This document shows positions 43,365 through 52,350 of a DNA stretch of 64,000 nucleotides, piece by piece. Position 1 is the first letter of the stretch; every line of letters starts with the position of its first letter. The position numbers and the translations under genes were made by a program. The DNA comes from Methylotenera_A sp040387095 (GTDB taxonomy: Bacteria; Pseudomonadota; Gammaproteobacteria; Burkholderiales; Methylophilaceae). The notes below the pieces were generated by a model. The model ran no database searches. It saw only the letters and a program-made list of their open reading frames with translations, and was not told where the DNA came from. The DNA lies in assembly GCA_040387095.1 (NCBI GenBank), contig JAZKEJ010000012.1, positions 1-64,000 of the forward strand, read 5' to 3'.

Positions 43365-43381
43365 CTAGACCAATCGTCTAG
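43365..43381 (-). promoter_or_regulatory. NemR-type operator upstream of the regulator gene
   Basis: CTAGACCAATCGTCTAG is a perfect palindrome with CTAGAC/GTCTAG arms and a 5-bp centre. It lies 32-48 bp before the regulator start. It contains the TAGACC...GTCTA pattern of the NemR box and is the companion of 42680-42696, so autoregulation is expected. Confidence 0.75.
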
Positions 43382-43430
43382 TAAATTTTTTTATTCTCTG
43401 CAAACTTTGTAACATAATATTTTACAGAGT

Positions 43431-44819
43431 TTAATTTCGTGCGAACGCAGGCTGAGTAGAGAAATACTGTTTAATACCAGTCAAAATGGAGTTAACTAAC
43501 TTGTCCTGATACGCATCGCTGTTCAATCGACGCTCTTCTTCTGGGTTACTGATAAATGCAGTTTCCACCAGAATTGACGGAATATCTGGCGATTTTAATA
43601 CCGCAAAACCCGCTTGCTCTACATGGTTTTTGTGAAGCTTATTAATATCGCCAATTTGGGCTAACACTGCCTTACCCAATTTCAGGCTGTCATTGATCAT
43701 GGCTGCCTGCGACAAGTCCAGCAGCGTTCTAGCTAAAACTGGATCTTTGCCACCCAAACTCACACCACCAATCAGGTCTGACTCATTCTCTTTTTTCGCC
43801 AAATAGCGCGCACTCGCGCTGGTTGCGCCTTTTTCTGACAAGGCAAATACGGATGAACCATGCGCGGCAGGGTTTGTAAACGCATCGGCATGAATCGACA
43901 CGAATAAATCGGATTTTAATTTGCGCGCTTTTAAAACACGCATACCTAGCGGCACAAAATAATCCCCATCACGGGTCAATACACCGCGCATATTAGGTTC
44001 TGCATCAATTTTTGCTTTAAGCTTTTTGGCAATCGCCAAAGTAATGACTTTTTCATGACTACCATTTGCGCCACGCGCACCAGGATCCTCACCACCGTGG
44101 CCAGCATCAATTGCAATGGTAATTAATCGTTCGTCTGGCTCTTTATTTTTATCAGTAGCCGCATCCTCACTCAGCGGCGGATTACCGCTCTGTGCTGACA
44201 CAGCCGGCGGTTCGCTTTGCGACTCAGCAGCCTCTCCAGCATCTGCCGGCAAAGGTTCGATAACCGGCCTGGGTTGGGTTGAAGCTGTACTATCACTAAT
44301 TTCTGCGCTAGTTTGTGTACTGCTTTCTGCAGTGCTTTCTACACTTTTTTTACCTAGCATCGCCATTAACTCATCTTGTAAAGGATAAATATCCAGCACC
44401 AATCGATATCTATACTCACCAGCGGGTGTTAATGCGAAAATGTTCGGTTTTACTTCGCCTTTTAGATCAATTACAACACGTACTATATTGGTTTTAAAAT
44501 TGGCAACGCGCACCTGCTGAATGTAAGGGTCGCTGGATAAAATTTTGTCGGATAATGTTTTAAGCGTATTGTTTAAATCAATATTTTCAATATCCAACAC
44601 TAGGCGGTCAGGATTTTTTAACACGATTAGTTGATACTTAATCGGCGCTTCAGATTCTAATGCGATACGGGTGTACTCTTGCGCAGGCCATACGCGAGCA
44701 GCGGTAATCGAGCCAGCAGAATAAGCAGCCATACTAAAAAACAACAAACAAAGCACCATCAATAAGCGATATTTTGCTTGTTTTAAGCTGTTTATTAAAA
44801 TACCTATGTTCATTTCCAC
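43431..44819 (-). CDS. amiC: N-acetylmuramoyl-L-alanine amidase, AmiC type
   Basis: This 462-aa periplasmic enzyme splits peptidoglycan crosslinks during cell separation. It has a signal segment (about 15-34), an AMIN domain (about 38-150) that targets the septum, a Ser/Thr/Glu/Pro-rich linker (about 158-232), and an Amidase_3 zinc domain (about 235-452) with IAIDAGHGGEDPGARG, the SIHADAF motif, and a late ILVETAFISNPEEE. The first genes on this strand are tsaE then amiC, a common pairing. Confidence 0.92.
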   Translation of the reverse strand: MEMNIGILINSLKQAKYRLLMVLCLLFFSMAAYSAGSITAARVWPAQEYTRIALESEAPIKYQLIVLKNPDRLVLDIENIDLNNTLKTLSDKILSSDPYIQQVRVANFKTNIVRVVIDLKGEVKPNIFALTPAGEYRYRLVLDIYPLQDELMAMLGKKSVESTAESSTQTSAEISDSTASTQPRPVIEPLPADAGEAAESQSEPPAVSAQSGNPPLSEDAATDKNKEPDERLITIAIDAGHGGEDPGARGANGSHEKVITLAIAKKLKAKIDAEPNMRGVLTRDGDYFVPLGMRVLKARKLKSDLFVSIHADAFTNPAAHGSSVFALSEKGATSASARYLAKKENESDLIGGVSLGGKDPVLARTLLDLSQAAMINDSLKLGKAVLAQIGDINKLHKNHVEQAGFAVLKSPDIPSILVETAFISNPEEERRLNSDAYQDKLVNSILTGIKQYFSTQPAFARN

Positions 44820-44845
44820 CTAAATTTTAATTATCTAGTTAACGC

Positions 44846-45382
44846 TTATTCAAGCTTAAATTTGGTTAAGTTAAATCGCTGTGATTGTTGTGAATGAACT
44901 GAAATCTGAATGACTCTTTTTAGTCCATCGTGAATTAAATGTACATGAATATCTGGCTCTGGCAGCAAATGCTCCGCTTTTTCTGGCCACTCGATCAAGC
45001 AAATACTTTGCGGACTAAAATATTCCCTGAAGCCACTTTCTTCCCATTCTATCTCATCTACAAATCTATATAAATCAAAATGATATATGCTATAACTAGA
45101 AAATACATAAGGTTCGACTAAAGTATAAGTAGGGCTTTTTACTTTACCAGAAAAACTTAAACCTTGTATAAATCCGCGTGTAAATGTAGTTTTTCCTGCA
45201 CCTAAATCACCATGCAGAAAAATAACCAAACCAGTTTTAATTGCATGCGAAGTGACGAATTTTGCCAACTGCGCACCTGCGGATAAAGTGGCTGATTCAT
45301 CTGCCAATGTCGCTTGTTTCGAGAAAGCGTCGTTTAATAAAACGCTGATATGTCCTGAAGAAAGTGTAATATCATTCGCCAT
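44846..45382 (-). CDS. tsaE: tRNA threonylcarbamoyladenosine biosynthesis ATPase TsaE
   Basis: This 178-aa protein is taken from ATG 45382; a TTG six bases upstream would add two residues but is less likely. It has the P-loop GDLGAGKTTFTRG (about residues 58-70) and KSPTYTLVEPY (about 82-92). TsaE with TsaB/TsaD makes t6A37. It starts directly next to the divergent queG start. Confidence 0.92.
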   Translation of the reverse strand: MANDITLSSGHISVLLNDAFSKQATLADESATLSAGAQLAKFVTSHAIKTGLVIFLHGDLGAGKTTFTRGFIQGLSFSGKVKSPTYTLVEPYVFSSYSIYHFDLYRFVDEIEWEESGFREYFSPQSICLIEWPEKAEHLLPEPDIHVHLIHDGLKRVIQISVHSQQSQRFNLTKFKLE

Positions 45383-46489
45383 ATGCAATTAAATCAATCA
45401 ATCAATAGCGCTAACGATTGGGCCAAGCTTGCCGCTGACATTAAATGCTGGGGCCTGGAATTGGGGTTTGCCGACATTGGTATTACGGATACGAATCTGG
45501 CAAATGCGGAGACAAAACACCAAGCGTGGATAAAAAAAGGCTTTCATGGTGACATGGATTATATGGCAAAACACGGTACTAAGCGAAGCCGACCTGCCGA
45601 ATTAGTGCCAAATACCATCCGCGTTATTACAGTAAGGTTAGATTATTTACCGCCAAAAGCCAAAAATAGCTGGCAAGTGATGAATGATGGTGAGCAAGCA
45701 TTTATTTCCCGATATGCTTTGGGTCGTGATTATCACAAAGTGATACGCCAAAAATTACAAAAGCTGTGTGACAGAATTCATACTGAACTGCCGGGTGAAA
45801 TAAAGGGTTTTGAAAACCAGCATTTTGAATACCGTGTCTTTACAGATAGCGCGCCAGTGCTAGAAGTGGCATTAGCTGAAAAGGCCGGCCTGGGTTGGCG
45901 CGGCAAACATACTTTATTACTGAATAAAAACCATGGCTCCTGGTTTTTTCTGGGTGAAATTTACACTAACTTGCCTCTGCCAATAGATACGCCAGCAATC
46001 AATCATTGCGGCACTTGCTCCGCTTGTATCGATATTTGCCCTACCCGCGCCATCACAGCGCCGTATGAAGTAGATGCGCGACGTTGCATCTCCTACTTAA
46101 CCATTGAGCTTAAAACTGCCATACCCGTTGAATTCAGGTCGTTAATTGGCAACCGCGTCTATGGTTGTGATGATTGTCAGTTGGCTTGCCCGTGGAATAA
46201 ATTTGCAGAAATCACGCAAGAACCCGATTTTAATATCCGCAATGGCTTGGATGACGTAAGCTTGATCGAATGTTTCGGCTGGAGCAAAGCAGAATTTCAA
46301 CAGAAAATGGCTGGCAGTGCGATTCATCGAATTGGTTTTGCACAGTGGTTACGCAACATTGCGGTTGGTTTAGGTAATGCGCCTACTTCGTCTGCAATAG
46401 TGAATGCGTTGGAAATGCGAAAAAATGATGTAGACGCTTTAGTAAGGGAACATGTGGCTTGGGCTTTGCAGCAACATATCAAAAGTTAA
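45383..46489 (+). CDS. queG: Epoxyqueuosine reductase QueG
   Basis: This 368-aa enzyme makes queuosine from epoxyqueuosine in tRNA, using cobalamin and two [4Fe-4S] clusters. The clusters bind in CGTCSACIDICPTRAI (about residues 209-224) and GCDDCQLACPWNKF (about 257-270). The start ATG at 45383 follows directly after the tsaE start codon on the other strand, CATATG, so the two genes have no separate leader. Confidence 0.93.
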   Translation: MQLNQSINSANDWAKLAADIKCWGLELGFADIGITDTNLANAETKHQAWIKKGFHGDMDYMAKHGTKRSRPAELVPNTIRVITVRLDYLPPKAKNSWQVMNDGEQAFISRYALGRDYHKVIRQKLQKLCDRIHTELPGEIKGFENQHFEYRVFTDSAPVLEVALAEKAGLGWRGKHTLLLNKNHGSWFFLGEIYTNLPLPIDTPAINHCGTCSACIDICPTRAITAPYEVDARRCISYLTIELKTAIPVEFRSLIGNRVYGCDDCQLACPWNKFAEITQEPDFNIRNGLDDVSLIECFGWSKAEFQQKMAGSAIHRIGFAQWLRNIAVGLGNAPTSSAIVNALEMRKNDVDALVREHVAWALQQHIKS

Positions 46490-46580
46490 TATTGCATTTA
46501 TTGAGCTAAAAAAATAGCATTGACTGGCTTATTGCATGACTAATCCCATTGGTTTAGAAATGCTAAAGATACGGTAAGTT

Positions 46581-47495
46581 TTAAATAGATAACATGGCAG
46601 CGCCTAACATGCCGGCGATATCGCCCGCTTGTGAAACTTTAACCGTGACTTTTCCACGCAATACAGCAATTAAATCTGCGTCTAATTGTGTGTTAAAACT
46701 ATTTTGCATCAGATGCCAAGATGCGCTTAATCCTCCGCCGATGATCACATTAGGTACATCCACGATTTTTTGTATATGCGCCACCACTTGCCCGAGAGAG
46801 CGACCTGCTAGATCAAAAGCCGCTTGCGCTTGTTCATCATTATCTTCGGCTAATTCAGCAATATCAAACGTGTTAAGTGTATTTTTTGTCGCTATAAAAT
46901 AACTATTCGATAGGCCAGTGGCAGACGCATACTGTTCTAAACAACCGCGATTGCCGCAACCACACAATCGGCCGTTTGGCTCAACGACAATATGCCCTAC
47001 TTCCATCGCAACGCCGTGAGTGCCAGAAAATGGCTTGCCAGCAACGATTAAGCCACCACCCACGCCCGTACCAAGCCCAATATAAATAAGCCCTTGGCTA
47101 GGCTTGTTGTTTAAACAGTATTCGCCATAAGTAGCCGCTAGTGCGTCATTTTCAACAATCACTTTTTTACCAATTAGCTGGCTTAAATCTTGGCTTAAAT
47201 TCACATCTTTTAAACCGGGTAGATTAGGCGCTTGCGCAATGCATTGCGTTTGCGGATCAATAAATCCTGGGAAACCAATGCCAATAGTTTGTATATCAGG
47301 ATATTTAAGCAATGCCGATTGAATGACTTTGGTGAGAATTGTGAGTATGTGTTGCCAAGCAGAGTCGGGCGATTGATTTTTAAAGATCTGCATAAAATCT
47401 GCCTGAAAGCGCGTTTCATTGACCAGCTGCAAACCATCAAATACGCCCAAACGGCAATTAGTGCCGCCGATATCGATACCAATAGAATTAGCCAT
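46581..47495 (-). CDS. ROK-family glucokinase-like kinase
   Basis: This 304-aa sugar kinase has the phosphate motif IGIDIGGTNCRLGVFDG, the adenosine loop IGLGTGVGGGLIV (about residues 139-151), a catalytic-Asp region ENDALAATYGEY (about 114-125), and the ROK zinc cluster CGCGNRGCLEQYASA. The location 9 bp after malQ, in the glycogen cluster, favours glucokinase. Other hexoses are possible. Confidence 0.85.
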   Translation of the reverse strand: MANSIGIDIGGTNCRLGVFDGLQLVNETRFQADFMQIFKNQSPDSAWQHILTILTKVIQSALLKYPDIQTIGIGFPGFIDPQTQCIAQAPNLPGLKDVNLSQDLSQLIGKKVIVENDALAATYGEYCLNNKPSQGLIYIGLGTGVGGGLIVAGKPFSGTHGVAMEVGHIVVEPNGRLCGCGNRGCLEQYASATGLSNSYFIATKNTLNTFDIAELAEDNDEQAQAAFDLAGRSLGQVVAHIQKIVDVPNVIIGGGLSASWHLMQNSFNTQLDADLIAVLRGKVTVKVSQAGDIAGMLGAAMLSI

Positions 47496-47504
47496 TATTG
47501 CTGC

Positions 47505-48989
47505 TCAATGAACTTCGTTCTTTCTACCGTTTCTCAAAATGGCATCTGCAAATACTTGTCTATGCTCTTGCGTTAATTGATGCCATTCAAATTTCCAAAC
47601 CCAATTACTACCCAATGTACCAGGCGTGTTCATGCGGTGCGCGCCATCCAGTGCTAAAATATCTTGCATGGGAATAACTACTAAATCGCCATTTGTAGCC
47701 AACGCCATCTCAATTAACGCCTGCGGCATGGCGGGTTCATAATTATTCAAAGCCGCATGCAAATGATTTTTAGCGTGTTCTTCTAAGCTTTGGTACCAAC
47801 CTAGACTGGTGTCGTTATCGTGTGTGCCGGTGTACACCACACTATTGGGTTCAATATTGTGCGGCAAATAAAAATTATCTTCTCCACTGCCAAAAGCAAA
47901 TTGCAGTATTTTCATGCCGGGCATATTGTAATGGTGCCGTAAGGCGTTTACTTCGTCGGTGATAATTCCTAAGTCTTCAGCTACCAAACACATTTTTTTG
48001 AAATGTTTTTTGATGGTACTTAATAGCGCATAGCCAGGCGCCAATCGCCACACACCATTCATTGCAGTAGCTTCATTTGCCGGGATTTCCCACGCCGCTT
48101 GCAAACCACGAAAGTGGTCAATCCGTACCATATCGAACATCCTGTTTTGCGTTTCCATGCGGTGTATCCACCATTTAAAACCATGATTTTTCATGGCGCT
48201 CCAGTTGTAATGTGGGTTACCCCAACGCTGGCCGGTATTGGAAAAATAATCGGGTGGCACACCTGCAACAACAGTCATATTGCAGCGTTTATTCAGTTTA
48301 AACAAATTAGGATTAGCCCAAACGTCAGCACTATCAAACGCCACAAAAATCGGTATATCGCCAAACATCAGAATGTTTTTATTGTTTGCGTACTGCTTTA
48401 ATGCTCTCCATTGCTCAAAAAACATAAACTGTGTAAATTGAATCAGACTTATCTCTGCCGCATATTGCTTTTTGGACAAATTAAGCGTTTTGGTCTCACG
48501 TTTTTTATAGTCTTCTGGCCAATTATTCCAACTAGTTTGGTTAAAACGTTTGCGCAACACCAAAAACAAAGCAAAATCTTTTAACCAATGATTATGTTTT
48601 CTGCAGAATTTTTTAAAAACAATATATTCGATTGAATCAGGATTGTGCGAAAAAGCCGCAAATGCCTGTGCAAATAGATGCTGACGGCTTTCTTCATCTG
48701 AACTGGATTGATAGGCATGAGCATCCTCATGCGATATGAAACCACTATTGACTAGACTTTCAGCCAGTTTGTGCATATCAATAAAACGCGGATTACCAGC
48801 ATGAGCGCTTAAACATTGGTATGGCGAGCCATCGTCATGTGGCATGTTTAGCGGCAAAGTTTGCCAAACACTTGCGCCTACTTCGCTTAAAAAATCTACA
48901 AATTGTGATGCATCATCACCAAACGTGCCATCTGGCAGAGAACTTACATGCAGTAAAACGCCAGCTTTGCGTTGTGGTGATTTTTTCAT
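47505..48989 (-). CDS. malQ: 4-alpha-glucanotransferase MalQ
   Basis: This 494-aa GH77 amylomaltase rearranges maltodextrins. SPYQCLSAHAGNPRFID, VRIDHFRGLQAAWEIPANE (nucleophile Asp), LVAEDLGII (acid/base Glu) and TGTHDNDTSLGW are conserved. It lacks the N-terminal extension of E. coli MalQ. It lies 78 bp after GH57 and 9 bp before the kinase. Confidence 0.93.
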   Translation of the reverse strand: MKKSPQRKAGVLLHVSSLPDGTFGDDASQFVDFLSEVGASVWQTLPLNMPHDDGSPYQCLSAHAGNPRFIDMHKLAESLVNSGFISHEDAHAYQSSSDEESRQHLFAQAFAAFSHNPDSIEYIVFKKFCRKHNHWLKDFALFLVLRKRFNQTSWNNWPEDYKKRETKTLNLSKKQYAAEISLIQFTQFMFFEQWRALKQYANNKNILMFGDIPIFVAFDSADVWANPNLFKLNKRCNMTVVAGVPPDYFSNTGQRWGNPHYNWSAMKNHGFKWWIHRMETQNRMFDMVRIDHFRGLQAAWEIPANEATAMNGVWRLAPGYALLSTIKKHFKKMCLVAEDLGIITDEVNALRHHYNMPGMKILQFAFGSGEDNFYLPHNIEPNSVVYTGTHDNDTSLGWYQSLEEHAKNHLHAALNNYEPAMPQALIEMALATNGDLVVIPMQDILALDGAHRMNTPGTLGSNWVWKFEWHQLTQEHRQVFADAILRNGRKNEVH

Positions 48990-49067
48990 CTTATTTCTTA
49001 TTTAAGTTATTTCTAAGCGATTACCAATACTTATGCGCTGCATTTTAAGTTGAATTAATCAGTTTTT

Positions 49068-50810
49068 TTACTCTTGCCCTCTACGCATTGTCCCGCTATT
49101 TGAGTCATTCGCCGCTTGGCTATCGCCTAAGCTGATTGAAGCATTTAGATGTTCAGGTACTGGCAATTTTAATAATCGGTACAGGTTCATTAAATTGCGA
49201 CGATATAATTGATCAAAGCTGCTAACGCTCATTGCCGCGTTGTAATCGCCCAGCCACCAGAACCAATCAGAGCCTTCACAAACCGATAGTTGCACTTCTG
49301 CACGTTGTTTTTCTTGCGCGCTTAACTTGTTGGATTTAATCACCTTATCGTAAGATTTTTTTGCTTCACACAATAAGTCCCAGCCATAGTTTTTATCTAC
49401 ACTGCCAATCCAAGTACTGAAACTACCATACACCCAACTACCGGCTGAAATTTCTGGCAAATGACCACATTGAATTTTATAAGGACTTTTAGCAGGGGCT
49501 TTAATGGCTTTTAATACTTCCGATTGCGTCACCATCTGTATATTGGGATGGTTGGATAATGCCTCATACAGTTCGGTTAAAAAGTAGTGTCCGTTATATG
49601 GATAATATTCCCACGCATTTTCACCATCTAAAATAACACTGACCACAGGATTTTCCTGCCGTTGATAGGTATTATAAATATGTTCTAAAGTCTGAATAAA
49701 GTCGCTTACTGCCTCACTGCTATGTAATTTAGAGTATTCAAAGCCAATCTTGTCAGACAGTCTGTCATCTCTGAAAAAGCAAGTAATTTCATTGTCACCT
49801 TGGCTGACTTTGTAAGGTCTGTATAAATAATCGTGACGCGATAATAAGGCTTTTTTAGGATTGGACTTACGCAAACTGTTTGCTAAAACACCCTCTCCTG
49901 ACGCTGCCCATTGCACGCCTTCACTTGCCATCAACAGCAAACTTTCTTTTGAAACAGCCCCTTCTGATGGCCACATTCCATTTGGCGCCATACCAAAACG
50001 GCGTTTGTGTGAGGCGCTGGCGTCCCTCAAATGATCAACCGCCCGCGTAATGCCACCAGGGTAATTTGCGGTTTTAGGCAAAGTGGTGTTGGTCATCGCG
50101 TCGCGGGTTGTTTCAAAATCAATCAATAACGGCAAAATTGGGTGGTAATGTGGCGTGCTGGATATTTCAATTTGACCTGACTCAGCCAATTTTTTATAGC
50201 GCGGAATTAAATTGGCAATTAATTCGCCAACCAAATCATATAAAGCTAGGCGGTCTTCATTGGTGAATTTCTTACCTTTAGTCATCAAATGCTGCACTAA
50301 GGTATTGTTTTGGCGCACACTTTCGCCCATCCAAGCCAAATGATACCAAACCAGCAAGTCAGCTAAATATTGACCTGATAGGTAGATTAAGTCGTCACGG
50401 CCATCTTCTGTCAAAAACTCATACATCTTATAAAGCCGCTCATAATCTGGAAACGGTTTTAACATTTTTTCATGATAACTTTTGAAGCAACTATTCTTAA
50501 TTAATCTACGCTCTTCTGGCGTAATCACCCATAAATCGTTGGTACACAGAAGCTTAAGGATTGGATCTTTGACACAATTCGTTTTAAATTGCGTTGCATA
50601 ATCTTCTAGTTGGTCCAGCAAAATTGGCACAAAGTTAAAACTGACCTTGGCTTTTGGATTCATCTCCAAATGGTAAGCCATGTCAGAATAATCTTTTATG
50701 GCGTGCAAATAAGTCCAGGGCAATACATATTCGCCAGAAATTGAATCACGGTAATCTGGCTGGTGCATATGCCAGTAGAGTGAAATAAGCAATTTAGGTT
50801 GATTCATCAT
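49068..50810 (-). CDS. Glycoside hydrolase family 57 protein
   Basis: This 580-aa protein opens with LLISLYWHMHQPDYRD, the GH57 HxHQP signature. EISSTPHYHPILPLL, PNGMWPSEGAVSKESL (GH57 region with conserved Trp-Pro-Ser-Glu) and SVILDGENAWEYYPYNG match motifs 2-4. GH57 includes alpha-amylases, 4-alpha-glucanotransferases and branching enzymes. The position between glgC and malQ suggests it cleaves or rearranges glycogen-derived glucans. Confidence 0.9.
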   Translation of the reverse strand: MMNQPKLLISLYWHMHQPDYRDSISGEYVLPWTYLHAIKDYSDMAYHLEMNPKAKVSFNFVPILLDQLEDYATQFKTNCVKDPILKLLCTNDLWVITPEERRLIKNSCFKSYHEKMLKPFPDYERLYKMYEFLTEDGRDDLIYLSGQYLADLLVWYHLAWMGESVRQNNTLVQHLMTKGKKFTNEDRLALYDLVGELIANLIPRYKKLAESGQIEISSTPHYHPILPLLIDFETTRDAMTNTTLPKTANYPGGITRAVDHLRDASASHKRRFGMAPNGMWPSEGAVSKESLLLMASEGVQWAASGEGVLANSLRKSNPKKALLSRHDYLYRPYKVSQGDNEITCFFRDDRLSDKIGFEYSKLHSSEAVSDFIQTLEHIYNTYQRQENPVVSVILDGENAWEYYPYNGHYFLTELYEALSNHPNIQMVTQSEVLKAIKAPAKSPYKIQCGHLPEISAGSWVYGSFSTWIGSVDKNYGWDLLCEAKKSYDKVIKSNKLSAQEKQRAEVQLSVCEGSDWFWWLGDYNAAMSVSSFDQLYRRNLMNLYRLLKLPVPEHLNASISLGDSQAANDSNSGTMRRGQE

Positions 50811-50899
50811 TTTATAAAATTCACTTAATCTATTACTTTTATTTGGTTAACTTACTAATTGATTCAAATACTTAACTTAAAATTTGCATCAATAATTGA

Positions 50900-52192
50900 T
50901 TATAATTTAAGCAACATCGGCGCTGTGACTAACACAGTTCCTTTTTCTGACACATAGAAACGTTTTTTATCTGCTTTTAAATCAAAGCCGATTTCAATAC
51001 CTTCGGGAATCTGCACACCTTTATCAACAACAACGTTTTTAAGCTTGGCATGGCGATGAACGACTACATTTGGCAGTAAAACTGCGCCCTCGATATCGCA
51101 GTAACTATGCACCCGCACGTTTGAAAATAAAACGGAACTGGTGACACAAGAGCCACTGATTAAACAACCGCCTGACACAATAGAATCAGTTGCCTTACCG
51201 GTTCTACCTTCATCATTAAATATAAATTTAGCTGGCGGCAGTTGTTCCTGATAAGTCCAAATTGGCCATAGGTTGTCGTACATATTCAGTTCAGGTGTGA
51301 CGCGCGTTAACTCCATGTTAGCTTCCCAATAAGCATCCACGGTGCCCACATCGCGCCAATAGTAAAAGCCATTTTTGGCGCCGACACAGCTTTCAGAAAA
51401 GCGATGCGCATACACTCTTGCGCGCGAAATCAAGTAAGGAATAATATCTCCACCAAAATCCTTAGTAGAGTTGGGATCTGCTGCGTCACGTGCTAATTCC
51501 TCATATAAGAACTGGGCGTTAAACACGTAAATACCCATGCTGGCTAATGCTTGCGTAGTATCGCCTGGCATGTGCTTGGGTTGCTCAGGTTTTTCTGCAA
51601 ATTCAATGATGCGATCTTCATTATCCACCGCCATCACGCCAAAACCTTTGGCTTCTTCTAAAGGCACATTCAAACAGGCAATGGTCATATCGGCATTGTT
51701 TTTTACGTGCGTGGCCAGCATTTGACCGTAATCCATTTTGTAAATATGGTCGCCCGCTAAAATAACCACGTATTGCGCGTTGCTGGATAGCAGGATATCG
51801 ATATTCTGGTAAACCGCATCTGCCGTGCCTTTATACCAATCTTCATTATCGTTGCGCTGCGATGCTGGTAGCAACTCGATATATTCGTTAAATTCGCCTT
51901 TTAAAAAACTCCAGCCACGCTGAATATGTCGAATTAAGCTGTGGGATTTGTACTGCGTTACGACACCAACGCGTCGAATACCTGAATTAATACAATTAGA
52001 TAGTGGAAAATCGATGATGCGGAATTTGCCGCCGAACGGGACTGCTGGTTTTGCACGTCTATTAGTTAAATCTTTTAATCTGCTGCCACGCCCGCCAGCT
52101 AAGATAAGCGCAACTGAATTTTTAGTGATCGCGCTAATAAATCTTGCATTATTTGCATCTTGTGCCATGGTTGCCCTCTCAATTTGAGTCAA
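50900..52192 (-). CDS. glgC: Glucose-1-phosphate adenylyltransferase GlgC
   Basis: This 430-aa enzyme makes ADP-glucose for glycogen. N-terminal LILAGGRGSRLKDLTNRRAKPAV (about residues 29-51) and FPLSNCINSGIRRV, DADAVYQN-type TADAVYQN, VILAGDHIYKMDY and FAEKPEQPK are typical. The C-terminal beta-helix (about 300-430) is present. It heads the glgC-GH57-malQ-kinase operon, divergent from glgB. Confidence 0.95.
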   Translation of the reverse strand: MTQIERATMAQDANNARFISAITKNSVALILAGGRGSRLKDLTNRRAKPAVPFGGKFRIIDFPLSNCINSGIRRVGVVTQYKSHSLIRHIQRGWSFLKGEFNEYIELLPASQRNDNEDWYKGTADAVYQNIDILLSSNAQYVVILAGDHIYKMDYGQMLATHVKNNADMTIACLNVPLEEAKGFGVMAVDNEDRIIEFAEKPEQPKHMPGDTTQALASMGIYVFNAQFLYEELARDAADPNSTKDFGGDIIPYLISRARVYAHRFSESCVGAKNGFYYWRDVGTVDAYWEANMELTRVTPELNMYDNLWPIWTYQEQLPPAKFIFNDEGRTGKATDSIVSGGCLISGSCVTSSVLFSNVRVHSYCDIEGAVLLPNVVVHRHAKLKNVVVDKGVQIPEGIEIGFDLKADKKRFYVSEKGTVLVTAPMLLKL

Positions 52193-52308
52193 TAAAGAAT
52201 AAACATTATTGTCGTGCCGGCTAAATAAGCCATATTGGGCAATAAAAATTAATAGCTACATTATGTGCTGTTATCAACTACAACTTAATTATAGGCTTAG
52301 ATACAGGT

Positions 52309-52314
52309 TATAAT
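52309..52314 (+). promoter_or_regulatory. Possible -10 box for glgB
   Basis: A perfect TATAAT lies 37 bp upstream of the glgB start in the 158-bp region shared with divergent glgC. No convincing -35 is present (AT-rich TAATTA about 17 bp upstream), so an activator or other sigma may be needed. Confidence 0.35.
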
Positions 52315-52350
52315 CCAGTGTAATTAATTTGATTTTAAAGAAATTACATT

